Program-made: the position numbers and the translations under genes
In this document: positions 1 to 12,181 of the stretch, piece after piece
Position numbering within the stretch: position 1 is the first letter of the stretch
How the letters are laid out: every line of letters starts with the position of its first letter
Assembly: GCA_007258455.2 (NCBI GenBank)
Contig: VDFB02000001.1
Location: forward strand, 16,860,162-16,924,161
Origin: Sequoia sempervirens
Lineage: Eukaryota > Streptophyta > Pinopsida > Cupressales > Cupressaceae
Reading direction: 5' to 3'
DNA length: 64,000 bases
The notes under the pieces: model-generated
What the model was told of the DNA's origin: nothing
What the model saw: only the letters and a program-made list of their open reading frames with translations
The model's database searches: none

Positions 1-1034
1 TGCATTTATCATTTGCTACTTTAAAGTAATTTCTCACAGCATGGTGTTTATCAATTTCTTTAAAATGGGGGCATACATTAGCATTATTATTTTGCATTTT
101 TCTTTTCATGGTTCATAGTGCACTCTTCTTACTTTAAACGATGTGTTTTACACTTTGTGGACAACATTGGGTGTGATATCCTTCATGAGTGTGATCTATC
201 TCAGCATAATACATTCCTCTTAGTGGCTTGATGTGACACACAACATCCCTTAAGTTGTGAATTTTCTATTCTTTGTTTGGTCCTCTCTTTGAGACATTAG
301 GCACAATGTTCCCTATTTTAGAGACCTCACATGAACTAAGCAAGACTCTTTTGAAATGTTCTTTTACATTTTTCATTTGCAATTATATGGCCACCTTCCA
401 TAACACAACTTGCATGCATGTGGAGCCATCTTTTTTTTTCATGAGCTCCAAGCATATGAAGTTTTTCTTGTCTCATGAACCTCAAAAACCATTTTTGTGT
501 GGCACATTATTAAATTTATCAGGGGGTATAACTTTGGTATGGTTTGACGGGAAGCCCCACCAAGGCATGACTTTCCCTTAATAACTTGTGCATGACTGTG
601 AGCGCATACCGATTGTGTGTGTATGTGTCTCAACTCTTTCCAATCCTCACCTAATGGACACCCAAGAGTTACATTGCCTCAAAGTGAGCTTGCATTTTTT
701 GGACAAATAGCCTAGATCTAATCAATATCTCGATGGACAAATGGTCGAAGCTTGATCCAACTCTTTTATCTTTTATCTTTTACCTTTTCTCTTTTTCTTC
801 TTTGACAGTGTATGTTTGTGCTTTATTGTTGTTCTTATATCATTTTCATGTGTGTTCTTTTGTCTCCATGTTGGTTTTCCATGGGAACTTGATCTCAGGG
901 GCTTGATCACCCCTCTCGATTTTTGTCATCCCATCTTACTAGCATTGGTGCACTTGGACCTCTCTTGATGCGTATTTTTCTACTTTAGTGTGAGTTTGAA
1001 GCAAGTTCATCCTCTCACTAAAGTGGGGGCTAAA
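1..1034 (+). mobile_element. 3' internal region of LTR retrotransposon Z (no coding capacity seen)
   Basis: This is non-coding sequence leading into a purine-rich tract (AAAGTGGGGGCTAAA, about 1020-1034) directly followed by TGTAGTGTC. That is the polypurine-tract/3'-LTR junction of a plus-strand LTR retrotransposon. Short ORFs here show no domain and no conserved composition. The 5' part of Z lies outside the window, so its family cannot be assigned. Its LTR shares a short block with the LTR of element A, which suggests the two elements are related. Confidence 0.55.
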
Positions 1035-1703
1035 TGTAGTGTCAAAAAATGTCATCAAGACATTTTCACACTTGTTTGGGCCCTCCTTGTTGAATTGAGC
1101 TTAATGATGCCTTGATTTAGTGTTCTAATGTGTTTTAAACATTCACATTAGGTTTTGGGACCTTGTGAACTAATGAAATTAAATGGTACCTTCAGAGTGA
1201 GCTTGCATTTTTTGGACAAACAGCCTAGATCTAATCAATATCGCAATGGAAAAATGGTCGAAGCTTGATCCAACTCTTTTATTTTTTATCTTTTACCTTT
1301 TCTCTTTTTCTTCTTTGACAGTGTATGTTTGTGCTTTATTGTTGCTCTTATATCATTTTCATGTGTGTTCTTTTGTCTCCATGTTGGTTTTCCATGGGAA
1401 CTTGATCTCAAGGGCTTGATCACCCCTCTCTATTGTTGTCATCCCATCTTACTAGCATTGGTGCACTTGGACCCCTCTTGATGTGTGTTTTTCTACTTTA
1501 GTGTGAGTTTGAAGCAAGTTCATCCTCTCACTAAAGTGGGGGCTAAGCGTAGTGTCAAAAAATGTCATCAAGACATTTTCACACTTGTTTGGGCTCTCCT
1601 TGTTGAATTGAGCTTAATGATGCCTTGATTTAGTGTTCTAATGTGTTTTAAACATTCACATTAGGTCTTGGGACCTTGTGAACAAATGAATTTAAATGGT
1701 ACC
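678..1703 (+). repeat. Tandem duplication, 2 copies of 513 bp, spanning the PPT/LTR junction of Z
   Basis: Copy 1 (about 678-1190) and copy 2 (about 1191-1703) align at a constant 513-bp offset with scattered substitutions. For example, AGTGAGCT is at 683 and 1196, and AAATGGTACC is at 1181 and 1694. Each copy holds about 357 bp of the element's 3' internal end, the purine tract, and about 156 bp of the LTR start. The LTR start reads TGTAGTGTC in copy 1 and CGTAGTGTC in copy 2. Confidence 0.9.
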
Positions 1704-3119
1704 TTGCTAAACTATTGTGAAGTGTTGTAAGTCACTTTCACACTTTTCTAAGGTTTTATTAATTAATTACACCTAATAAACTTATTTTTAACCTTAACCA
1801 TGCCTTATTTTAAAGTTTTTTGAAGTGTTGTAACACACTTTCACACTTTTCTAGGCTTGTCATAAATAATTTGGCTTCTTTATGCTTTAATTGGAATTAT
1901 TTTGCATCTATAAGCCTCATTTAATGCATCTTTTCAAGGATAATCCTAACACAAATCATTACCCAATCATTATTCAAGTGTTTTAGGCTTGAACAACCCA
2001 AATTTAGTGATTCACGACTCATTTTCCACCTTGGTTGAATGATTCCCACCTAGATTTTTGGGTCTTGAACCTAGTTTCACACATTTCTAAGCATTTTTAA
2101 AATGGTCCCAAAATTTGGGCCTAGTCGGACTCATTCACAACCTTGGGCGAATGAGTCCCATGTGGCCCAAAATAAAAATTAATTTTTGGTGGGATATTTT
2201 TCTCCTAGATCTGATGTCGACTTGTAGTGTTGTAATTCTGAGAATTATTACATAATTGAGTATAAATACAAGGTTCTTTCACTCATTTATACTTTTGAGA
2301 GAGCATTCCTAATAGCAAGTTGGTGTTCACAAGAGCATTCAAGCATTGAAAAGCACATTCTGAAATTGTCTTCAAGAGCATATTATCAAGCATTTTAGAG
2401 TAGAATTTAAGCATCAATCATCATGTCAAAGATTTCATGCATCATGTTTTTCTTAGAGCTAACAATTGTGATGTGGGATTTTATGATTCAAGCAAGCATT
2501 TCATTCAAGATCTATCACCTTCAAGCAAGAGTCAAGATGCGCATCCATTGGAGCCATCTCATACATGTTTGCAACACTTCATTGCTAGGGTTTAGTGAGT
2601 TACAACATCATACTTTGTTCATTCATCATTCTCCATTCCTATTTCATTCTATTTCAAGGTTTCATTACCAACAAGGGGTTTGACCAAGGCAAACCCCTAT
2701 CCACTAACCCAACAACATTTTTCCCTCTCTTTTGTGTGTGATTTATAGGTCTAGGTTGCATATTTCCTAAGGAGCAAGATTGGAGAAAAGTTCTCAAATC
2801 ATTTAAAGTTGTCAAAGTTGTCATCAAGCCTTGGAGTATTACAGAAGATCTATAGGTTGCAAATCAAGCTTTTGGAATTGGAAATCAATAATGAAGTAAA
2901 TAGTAGATAGAGAAGAGTAGGATCTCATACTTTGAAGGTTTGAAAAACCCTAACTGGATTGATTCGCCACTTCTAGCGAATGAGTCCTAGTTTCAGTCAA
3001 AATTAATATTTTTGTAGATTCAGATATCCATTTGATAGCTCCTGTTCTCACACATAAACCCAAATTCTAGACTAATTCATCTAGCTTGGAAAATGAGTCC
3101 CACTATTTACATTATGTTT
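1548..3119 (+). mobile_element. Partial 3' LTR of retrotransposon Z, interrupted by element A
   Basis: The LTR-like sequence begins at the second copy of the TGTAGTGTC-type start and runs until element A begins at 3120. It contains a TATA box at 2261. It also has a block near 2665-2730 (aaggcaaacccctat and then a pyrimidine-rich stretch) that closely matches 3850-3905 in the LTR of A. The remaining end of Z should lie just right of A (from 27622), but that stretch is too short to recognise. Confidence 0.5.
2261..2268 (+). promoter_or_regulatory. TATA box of the Z LTR
   Basis: TATAAATA sits inside the putative LTR, preceded by AT-rich sequence and followed about 25-35 bp downstream by sequence rich in short direct repeats. 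The position fits the U3/R boundary of an LTR promoter. Activity is not implied. Confidence 0.45.
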
Positions 3120-4406
3120 TGTATAGGAGCGAATTTCCACCCCTTATGCAAATTCCCCTTTTACACTTCCTCACCCTAGAAAACCAAATCCGAAGGAGAA
3201 ATTCCACATCATCCCACTATCCTCGTTCCACTTGGTTTTTTTCTTTCACGTTAGTAGAATAATAACTATCGAGGAAACCTATGTGGGTCACAAACATCCG
3301 TGTGGCATGCTTACATCCCTGATGGATTCCTACATTGAAAGTTGGCACAACCATTACATTTCCTATTAGGAATGATTTGTAACATCCCTCTTCGACCAAC
3401 CAACCCAAAAATGACTTATTCTTCCTCATTCTTCCTTCAAATTAATCCATTCTCATTCAATTTCATCCTCTAAGCATTCTAGCAATCTCTTTTGGCATTC
3501 TCAAGCATTCTCAATGGCACTTCAACACTCCATTGCAGCAACAATACTCCATCAACTCCGTAGAGAAAGTGTGGAACAAGCCATTGTAATAGGGGCTTGA
3601 GGTTTTGCAACACCTCCCTTCATCATAGTTGAGATTGTGGTGATTGTTCAATCTCTCTTTCTCCATCATTGGCTAGTGAGATCTTAGTAGAGGTGGTAAC
3701 TTTTTCACTTCTCTCCTTTACGATTTGGTTGAGTAGCACTTTACTATTTTGTAGTGTTTATTGTGTTCTCTACTTTCTTTACTTCTTTATCATACATCTT
3801 CCTATCAATACTATATTGGTTGTCTCTAGAGGTGGAAACACCAAAACAGGGGTATGACTGAGGCAAACCCCTATACAGCTCCCAAAAATTTCCCCTCTTT
3901 CTTATGTGTAGGTGGATGTCCTCTTTGTAGCTAGCTAGCTAAGAAGCATCTTTGTGAGATTATATTTGTCACCTTAGCTTTAATATATTTACTTTATCAT
4001 ATTCATTTGTATCTTTCCTATTTCATTGTTCTTTTTTTTCCCCTAAGAAATAACTAGCTAGGCCATCAACTTGTTTTCTAGCAGTTCTTACTATATTTTT
4101 GGTCATGTGGTCATATGGATTCCAACGCACCTGAGAGACACCAGCACAAAACACTATTTTCTTGGTACTGTGCTTCCATCCTAGAGCAAAGAGCTACCTA
4201 AGGTATAGTATTGAACCCAAAAACTCGCTCACCTAGCCCCATTCTAGATTTTGGGTCTGCAAAGTGATCGTAGGACCTTTTAGTCCTCATCATTCTTGTC
4301 CCTCATTTCAAGACACCCCTTTATAGTGAGGTAAGTTAGGGAAGCCTTCCTCTCTTGGATCTCCATGACCCGAGGCCTTGAACGTGGTTGATCCCCCTAG
4401 CTTACA
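3120..4406 (+). repeat. 5' LTR of element A
   Basis: 1287 bp, starting TGTATAGG and ending CTTACA. It matches 14901-16169 along its length with many point differences, so the insertion is old. A hydrophobic 62-codon ORF at 3669-3857 recurs at 15449-15637, simply because both lie in LTRs. Confidence 0.92.
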
Positions 4407-4410
4407 TTTT

Positions 4411-4428
4411 TGGTGAACCCGACATGAA
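4411..4428 (+). other. Primer-binding site of element A
   Basis: TGGTGAACCCGACATGAA starts 4 bp after the 5' LTR end, where the tRNA 3' terminus should anneal. It begins with the TGG complementary to tRNA CCA ends. The tRNA species was not identified by eye. Confidence 0.6.
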
Positions 4429-4775
4429 CCATTTTGGTTTTGTCTTGCGATACTGAAAGCTCATTTCCTCATATTCTAGGAGTGTTGCAGGTGTGAGTGT
4501 TGTGAGGCCTTTTCCTTACAACCCAACCTACAACCCCTAGTAGGTGTAGTTGGAAGGTTATGAAAGTGTTGCATAATGAAACCTTAATTGGGTTAGTATC
4601 CTACCTTTCAACCTTTGGAGGGTCCTGAGAGTGTCATTCATTGCATCTGATGGCCTCTTTCTTGCATCAACGAATCCCCTCTATGTAGCCTATGAGCAGT
4701 GGTACTGGTATAACCTTCACTTCACAAGATCTATCGATGGGTTTTAATGGGGAACCATCTCCTCTCTAAATCCCT

Positions 4776-4982
4776 ATGAAAATTAATGGAAACATCATAG
4801 CAGGTGTTCTCATTGATTTGACATCTCAAGTAAATATCATAACTGAGGAGATCATGCTAATCAACTTTTTGTACAAAGATGGGTATGATGCACCTATGAG
4901 TACCATCCACATGCATGATGGACTTTCCATACCCCTTTGGGTGGTATTGTCTTATCAGTTTTGGTTGGACCTAAATCTGTGA
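4776..4982 (+). pseudogene. Decayed retroviral-type aspartic protease of element A
   Basis: The translation reads KINGNIIAGVLIDLTSQVNI, followed by a hydrophobic stretch. This has the shape of the N-terminal half of a Ty3/gypsy protease, where the family has a VLID-TGAS-xN active-site loop. Here the catalytic triplet has decayed to D-L-T-S. The frame closes after 68 codons. The protease lies only about 370 bp from the 5' LTR, so nearly all of gag is missing. The identification rests on the motif alone. Confidence 0.55.
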
Positions 4983-5074
4983 ATCTTTTGTTTGACATAA
5001 TACTTAGATCTAAACTCTTAAAAGTAAAGGTAGGTATCCCTTGGTTAGTAGCTATGAATGTCATACCTTAAGTT

Positions 5075-6564
5075 GTGCATAAATGTCTAAAAATTTTCCA
5101 TGAGGGTTTTGTGCACGTGATTCATGACACTGGTTATAAACCACTAGTTGCTTGTTGTAGCTACTCCTTGGATTACTCATGGCTTGTGCCTGTTGGTCCT
5201 CTTCTTCCTAGGAAGGACCTTTTGTACTTAACTTATCAGAATTACAAGAGAGGGGGCTTGACATCAAGAGTGAGATACCCTTTTTCATATTATGCTATTT
5301 TACATGGAGCTTGCTTAAAAGCTGATAGTGATACCACCAAGGTACATAGAAGGGAAGAAGAGAAGCAGTCCTCAGATCCTCCTTCTTCCTCTTCCACTGT
5401 TCATCCTAACGCTTCCTCTCACCCTACTATGGCGCCATCAGATTATGTTTCCTATTTGTGAGAGAATCCTATGGTGCCCACTTGGTGAAATCCCAAGCAT
5501 CCCACGTTTGAGCTTCCTATTTTTCCCATGGAGCCTAGGTCCATTTGGTATAGTAGGAGGAAAGGTCCCCATGGGGAATCCTCTATGTCTCAACTTCCAT
5601 GGCATCCTACTGCTTTTTCTCCAAAAGTAGTAAGCGGGAAGAGGCTCGCTGATAAGAGACTTAAGTTGACTCCCCACATTGTTTTCCAACTTACTCCTCT
5701 TGCTCCCATTCAGGAGTCTACTACTCTGTTGGAAACAAAACTTGTAGCGGACACTCCCATGGCTGAGCAGGAGCCTTTTGTTCCTTTGTTGCCTCTAGCC
5801 TTTAGTTTGAAGAGTCACTGAAACTGCCTTCCGCACAAGTGCAAGCTTTGGTGAAAGGCTCTCGTAGCTAAACAAGCCACCTTGTAGAGGAAGAGGAGAT
5901 GAGCGCCCCTATATTAGGACCTCCTACTGTGTCTTCCTCTCTCCTCCCCTCTACTTCCATTCAAACTGGTTCAATCCCTCTTCCAGCTTCTGCTATGAGT
6001 ACGAATACACCTGACCTCAAAAAGGTGCAGGTGTTCATCGCTCCTTTAGTGAAGCCACCTTTGTTGGTGTCCCTTCTGGATGACCCACCTTTCCTAAAAC
6101 CCGTATATATGACAAACACTTTAGTGGTATCTACTCCAATTTTCTCTTCTTCCTCTTCCTCTGCACCTCTCACCTTGTCTGTGGGGAGTTTTCATCCCAC
6201 GATGGATCAGAAGGTGGAGAGTGGTCCTTCTAGAAATGGAGGACATAAGAGGAGTTTTCCTTCTCCGAAAGGTGGTCCCACACTAACTTGTTTTGTCCTA
6301 GTGACAAAACCAGTCTTGGCTTCCCCTGAGTTTGTCACCACTCCTGAATCATTATGCGAGCCTAGCAGTGAATCTCAGGTGCAACCTTCCCTATCTATTG
6401 AGGTGAAACATGGCACTCATGTAAAGTGCATGTTTACCTCTCTAAATGAATTTCCAACCTTGTCTTTGATTTTTACAAAATCGTTGACCTTAACTCCACA
6501 AGAGCTTAGTGAAGGAGACCTTGCAAGGCCTTCTTCCTTAGCCCTTGTTGTGGGAGGGTCATAG
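5075..6564 (+). pseudogene. Degenerate coding region after the protease of A (linker and Pro/Ser-rich part)
   Basis: Frame 5075-5461 begins HKCLKIFHEGFVHVIHDTG, which resembles the segment that follows the protease in plant gypsy polyproteins. It continues in the same frame through stop codons to 5821. It then shifts frame to a Ser/Pro/Leu-rich stretch of 221 codons (5899-6564) with no recognisable domain. No reverse transcriptase, RNase H or integrase motif follows. The Pro/Ser-rich part could be an ancestral extra ORF or captured sequence; its function is unknown. The region contains several in-frame stops and at least one frameshift. Confidence 0.45.
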
Positions 6565-7181
6565 GTTCCTCCTCTTAACATTCCACCACTACAAGCTCAT
6601 CCTCCTTCTCCCCACGGTGATCTAGCTTGGGAAGTAGACAATCTCTTGGTCGATCAGTGTTAGGGGGAGGCCTCTTCTTTATTTTTAGATTAGATGTGTG
6701 TGTGTTGTGATGTGTTCCCATGTGATCGCGCTATGATTTTCTAGATGACCCTTGTCACCCTTGTTGGTGCTTGGATACAGGAGTGGTTTTTGTGTTGTAA
6801 ACCATCTTCTATGTGTATCATCATTCTTCCATGTTTGTGATTGATTTTTGACAAAATTGGGGATGATGTAAAGCATTGAGGGCATTTAGGCTTCCCTTCC
6901 ATGTTGACCCAATTTTTTATTTTTACTTTATCTTCTTGTGCATTCTTCACATGGTCTAATATAGTAGGGGGATAATGATAGTTAATTTTATATACTATTA
7001 TTATATTTATATATATTTATGAGTAGTTTTGACCTTGAAATATTAGACTACCCATGTGCCCTATGTTTATGTTCATTTCTCTTTTTCTCTTTTCTTAACT
7101 TTCCCTCCTCTTTGCTTGAGTTTTCCCTCTCATGTGTGGCAATGCCACTTCTATGATACTTCAATTTTTAGAAGATGCGTT
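6565..7181 (+). other. Non-coding interior of element A
   Basis: AT-rich sequence with no credible ORF. A purine run (TTAGGGGGAGG) lies near 6661. The stretch ends at the insertion point of element B, whose target duplication is 7177-7181 (GCGTT). Confidence 0.6.
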
Positions 7182-8747
7182 TGTAGGGAAAACTTTGTCA
7201 TCTCAAAGAAACCTCTAAGAACAATAGTGCCTTCGGTAACTTTAATTTCAAATAGATTTCCTCAAAAACATGTACAAATATGTCACAAAGCGGAATCAGA
7301 TACAGTTCAATTCCCACATTAATCCTTCTAAGAGAAGCACATGTAAATTTAGTTTCAACAACTTACATAAATAGATTCAAAAAACATAACCATTAAACAT
7401 GAAAGATGGTACAAAACAAAATAACATAGATTTACGTGGGGAAAACCCTTTCGGGGAAAAAACCCCACACTCCAAAATATCTAAGCCATTGTATTATTCA
7501 GCAACAAATAGAGTTATAATACAATCTCAGGCTCTTAGCCATTTTCACAGAGATTACACCTTGTTTCATTCTAGAGACAAACTAGCAACAACCCTATTTT
7601 GTTTCCCATTCTCCTTTTTACCTTTCCTTGATCAACCTCTCAGTCCATACAACCTTTGCACTATTACAATACTCTCACACAGTATACAGTGCAGATTAGC
7701 ATGAGAGATTGACCAAGACACTTAATCTGGAGGGATTTCGATAGCATAATCCTGCCTCAATCTTCCTCTCTCTCTCTCCCAGCTTGGCCTCATGGCCTCA
7801 GCCTTACCAGCTAGCCTCGTGGTTGCAACCTTACTAGCCAGCCTCATGGCCTCAACCTTACTAGCTTGCCTCATGGCCCCAACCATTCAACTGGATACAA
7901 TGCATGGAAAATATACGTATTCAGTTTCCAGGAATCTACTTTCCAAACCAATTCAATTCGCTCAACTGCTAAGAAGCTCAACTGTCAACATTATCCCACA
8001 TTGGTGTGGAATATTAACAATCTTTAGTTTATAAACAAAATACCAAATACTTTAGGTATCCATGAGTTCGTCCTTTTATTTCCAACTTACTCGTACACCG
8101 CATTTGACCATCACACTGAACTATTGGTCATTCCTTGTGGTCTCCACCATGACACACATTCACTGCTTGTGCATTTTTAGAGAATCAAGCTGGGAATCTA
8201 CAATATTCACAACAAGTCTCCCAGAATACCAAGTGGTCCCCACATTTGTTAGCTTGTCACTAAAAATGATAACTTCATAACTCTGTAAGAAGGTTCTTAA
8301 GTTACCAAAACCACCGATGTCGCGACAACAAAGGAGGTCATCCAATTATGAAGTTATGGAACTTCCAAAGACCACGACAAGGTTACCAAGTTACGGAAAC
8401 CAACAATCGGCAAGAGAATAAGCATCAGAGAAGGTTTCACTGAGGTCCCATGTCACACCGACAAAAATAACTCATCAGCAAGAGTTACAGTGATATGCAT
8501 CAGGAGCAACTCCATCGGAAACAAACTAAAAACTCACAATGATAGCTCAAGTCACATCGACCACTTCCATCGGCAAGATAAACTAAATGTCACAATGATA
8601 TCGGCTAGACTTCTATCGTCGAAAAAAGCTTACACTAATAGTTCAGGTCACACCGATGACCCTCATTGCTAGGACATTCCAGAGGTCACACCGAAATAAC
8701 TCACTCAGAGGTTTAGGCCTATGGCATTGAGGCACACAATTCCAAAA
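7182..8747 (-). repeat. 3' LTR of element B (left copy)
   Basis: Its right-hand partner begins at 12182. The + strand starts TGTAGGGAAAAC and ends ...CACACAATTCCAAAA. It contains a run of short CCTCATGGCC-type repeats near 7785-7885. Confidence 0.88.
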
Positions 8748-11700
8748 ATCTCCCACTTGACAAAGATCACATAGGCACCTCTAGAGCACTCAGGAACAGA
8801 GATCACATTGGCTCCACTAGTCCAAACCCTCCTCTATACAAGTCTCTACTCAATAATACTCAGGACACCCAATCAACAAATTTCCACAAATACCAGTCTA
8901 CCAGACAAAAAACAAGTGTCCAACTACAACTAACTATCCAACATTACAACCAATCGCAACCTTCCATGAAACCACATAGATTTCAAACATTCTCTAATTC
9001 TCCATCAAGACTTCTGCACCAACATCCATGATGTCCACTATTTAGGGAAAAAATCCCTATCATATTCCAACATTCCATCTATGGAAGAAAGTTACAAGCC
9101 AAGGTGAATAAGCACTAGTCCAACAAACATAAGAAAAGTACCCTAGTGATATCATCCACAAGAAACTACCATCACTCTAGAAAACAAGATAGAACATCAG
9201 CTAGAACAAAAATCATCCTGACTACTTCCATCCAACTAATAAACCCACATGACTGAAAATAACACCCACAACAAGTGCTAGAACATCCAATCATCCATAC
9301 CTTAAAGGTATCAAACATTAGTAAACTTATGCCACCAACATAACCAACCCATGTACTCCAAAAGAAAGCTCCATGTGCCAACCATTCTAAGCAAACAAAA
9401 GACATTTAGGAACTCTCACTACATGGGTAATACCAAATATGAAAGATCAAAGGCACAACAAGTCTACCAATAGCAACACAAAAATGTAACCATGTAGTAC
9501 CAAGGAACATCCACAATGATATGCACAACCTACAAATTAATAACCTACAAGAAAAACTCTCACCACAAGTCTTCACAACTCTCCCAAGTTCTCCACACGC
9601 AACAAAGGAAAAATATTAAGAGCCTCCATGTCATCTCCCATGAATCATGATTGAAAACACATGACCACAAGTTAGTGATCACTATAGCTCTGACTAAACC
9701 TCAGACCAGTGTAATGTGAAACCGAACGTCAGGAAGACCACCAAGACCAAAGAGAGAAAACTCTTCACAACATATACTTGTAGAACATGCTCCTACATAC
9801 ACTTCTAACAACAAGTTGTGTCAAGTATGATCTCCTTCCCCTCACAAAGAGATACCATAACAACATCCAATCGTTCAATCACCAAGATCAAGCATAACAA
9901 ATGTAACATGTAAACAATCATGGATGTAAGTCTCTCAAAGAAGATCAATCTACCTCATTTCCCATCTCAGGAAATCAGCCCATATAACTATCTCCTACTA
10001 GTTCTTATCAATAAATGATATAACACAAAAGCTCAAGGATATGTCCACCTTCCACTATGAATCCTCCAAAACCTTTTAACAACAATTCAAGATCCATATC
10101 ATGAAAGAAAGCATAAAACACACATGAAAGATATAATGGGAAAATACCTCTTAGATTAACTGCTGAGTAGACCAAGAGTGGGAAAAGAGAATGCTCCTCC
10201 AAGATATGCAAGCAACCATGAATCATCCAAGAGCAATATCCTCATTGATCTCTATTGAACTCATGTTACTCATACTTTCAATTTTAATCAGTACCTTTCT
10301 CATCTCAAAAGAGTTATAGCCTCACCTTATTCTCCATGTATCCATGAGCACCAGCAAACAATCATTCCATGTTGAACTCCAAACTACATTACTTCACATA
10401 ACATGAAGTTCTCAAGCATATAACCAATGTACTCAAAACATAGAGGAACTCCAGACCACTGTCAAAGCTCCACACATATGAAACAATAACTTATCATGAC
10501 ACCATGATCTACACATCCCCCTTAGGAGATACCAAGCTCTAAGTGACTTTACCATGGTCTCAAGTTCCATGCACAATGTCAAAACTCAAGTCCATAAGCA
10601 AGAGTATACCATGACATAAAGCAAAAAAACTCAAAACCAACATCACTTGTCCAGCACCACCAACACCTTAGCCAAAGAATCTAGTCATCCTCCATGGTTC
10701 CAAGATGTTGCACATCTTCAAATAGTGTCCATGCAAATGTGAAAGAACCCTTCTATAGCAACAAGATCAAAGAGCTCCTCCTGATAACATTTGCAACACT
10801 AAAGAAAAACATTCACCACAAAGTGATGAATCCAGAATCATTGCTAAAGCTCCCACTGAACCGTGACAACTGAGCTTCTTGACCATCATGACCCAACATC
10901 TGCTAATCTGAAAATACTTCAGGTCCACACAGCAACATGTCCATCAAGTGGCACTAAGATCTCCAAAAAAAGAAAAGATTACCATCACTGCCAAAAGCTT
11001 ACACAAAGAAATGTATCCAAGCTATCCATGACATTGTGATACAATATGTTATAGGTCTCTATAACCGACTATTCAAGTACTCAACACCATCCATATTCTC
11101 ATCCCAAAGCAACCACACCAATGCACAAGTGACCACAGACAAGGCCAACAAATAGATTTGCACAAACAGTGCATCAACCTCGTGGATATAGACAGTCCAC
11201 ATTCAAGTTATCTCGCTGCAGCCAATGGGTAGCTAAACCATCAACCACATAACTCAAAGATCAATTCCATCGAACATGCAAACCCATCATCACATTAGTA
11301 ATCATAAACCGATATATCAAATAAGATAACCATGTAGACACCAAGACTCCAACACCAGATCATGACCAAATCTGATTTTTAAAACATGTCCACAAGGAGC
11401 ACCATAGTCAAGGAATCCACAAGAATGTTGAGTGACAAATCACATACCAACACTCTCATATAGAGAAAGCATCTCACCTCCTCATACCATGCCGAAGCAT
11501 GCATGTAGAACTACAACCATCTCATCCAACAATGCCCCAAAAGCCAGGGTCTAGAAAATAGTTTAACAACAACTCCACATAATCACAAGTTTTGCTTGAC
11601 ATGTAAAACATGCAGAACCACATAAAACATGCAAGTACAAAACATCCTTAAAAAGGAAACAATAGTTCAAGAACTTTAGGCCCCCTTCAAGCCAATTCCA

Positions 11701-12166
11701 AAACCATCAATATGCACATGCATTCGAGAAAGAGATAGGCTATTCCATAAGCTTTCAAACCATCTAATGATTAACTCCATAGCCTTCAGTATTTGAGATT
11801 AATAGAATACAATGCCTTACAACACCAGGAAATACCACCCAGCATAAGCACTCTCTGTCATGACTGAGACACAACCCAAGCTTCTCCATATCACCATGGA
11901 GCCTCTCACATAGACACCCAATATGAAATCTTTGTTGTAACTCAACCAAGAAGCAAAGAAATCCACCTCATACATTAAGGTTATACCGCTGCCAAGATAA
12001 CCAACTCCATCTTCACCATCCTTCAAAGTATGTGCTGTCTCTAAATACTAGAAGACTTCCACTCACCAAAGGATAAATACATCAACCAATTCCTCCATAT
12101 TTCCTCAAGCCTGATAGACTAAGAAATATTTATAGGAGAAATACAAAGAACCAACAACCAAAAGAA
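8748..12166 (-). other. Non-coding interior of element B
   Basis: 3.4 kb with only short, domain-less ORFs on either strand. The plus strand is A/C-rich. No gag zinc knuckle, protease, integrase or RT motif was found. Confidence 0.7.
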
Positions 12167-12179
12167 GGCTCTGATACCA
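12167..12179 (-). other. Primer-binding site of B (initiator tRNA-Met)
   Basis: The minus strand reads TGGTATCAGAGCC two bases after the LTR end. This is the standard plant tRNA-iMet complement used by most Copia and many gypsy elements. Confidence 0.9.
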
Positions 12180-12181
12180 CT

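Noticed and set aside
273..581. 102-codon ORF near the window start
   Set aside because: No domain, no neighbours that support a gene, and it lies in retrotransposon sequence.
3669..3857. 62-codon hydrophobic ORF conserved at 15449-15637
   Set aside because: Both copies lie at the same place in the two LTRs of element A, so similarity follows from LTR duplication, not selection.
7792..8034. 80-codon ORF conserved at 12791-13033
   Set aside because: Again an LTR pair (element B); no domain.
12167..12179. Possible tRNA-related sequence
   Set aside because: It is only the tRNA-iMet primer complement of an LTR element, not a tRNA gene. The same holds for 48847-48858 and 26260-26275.
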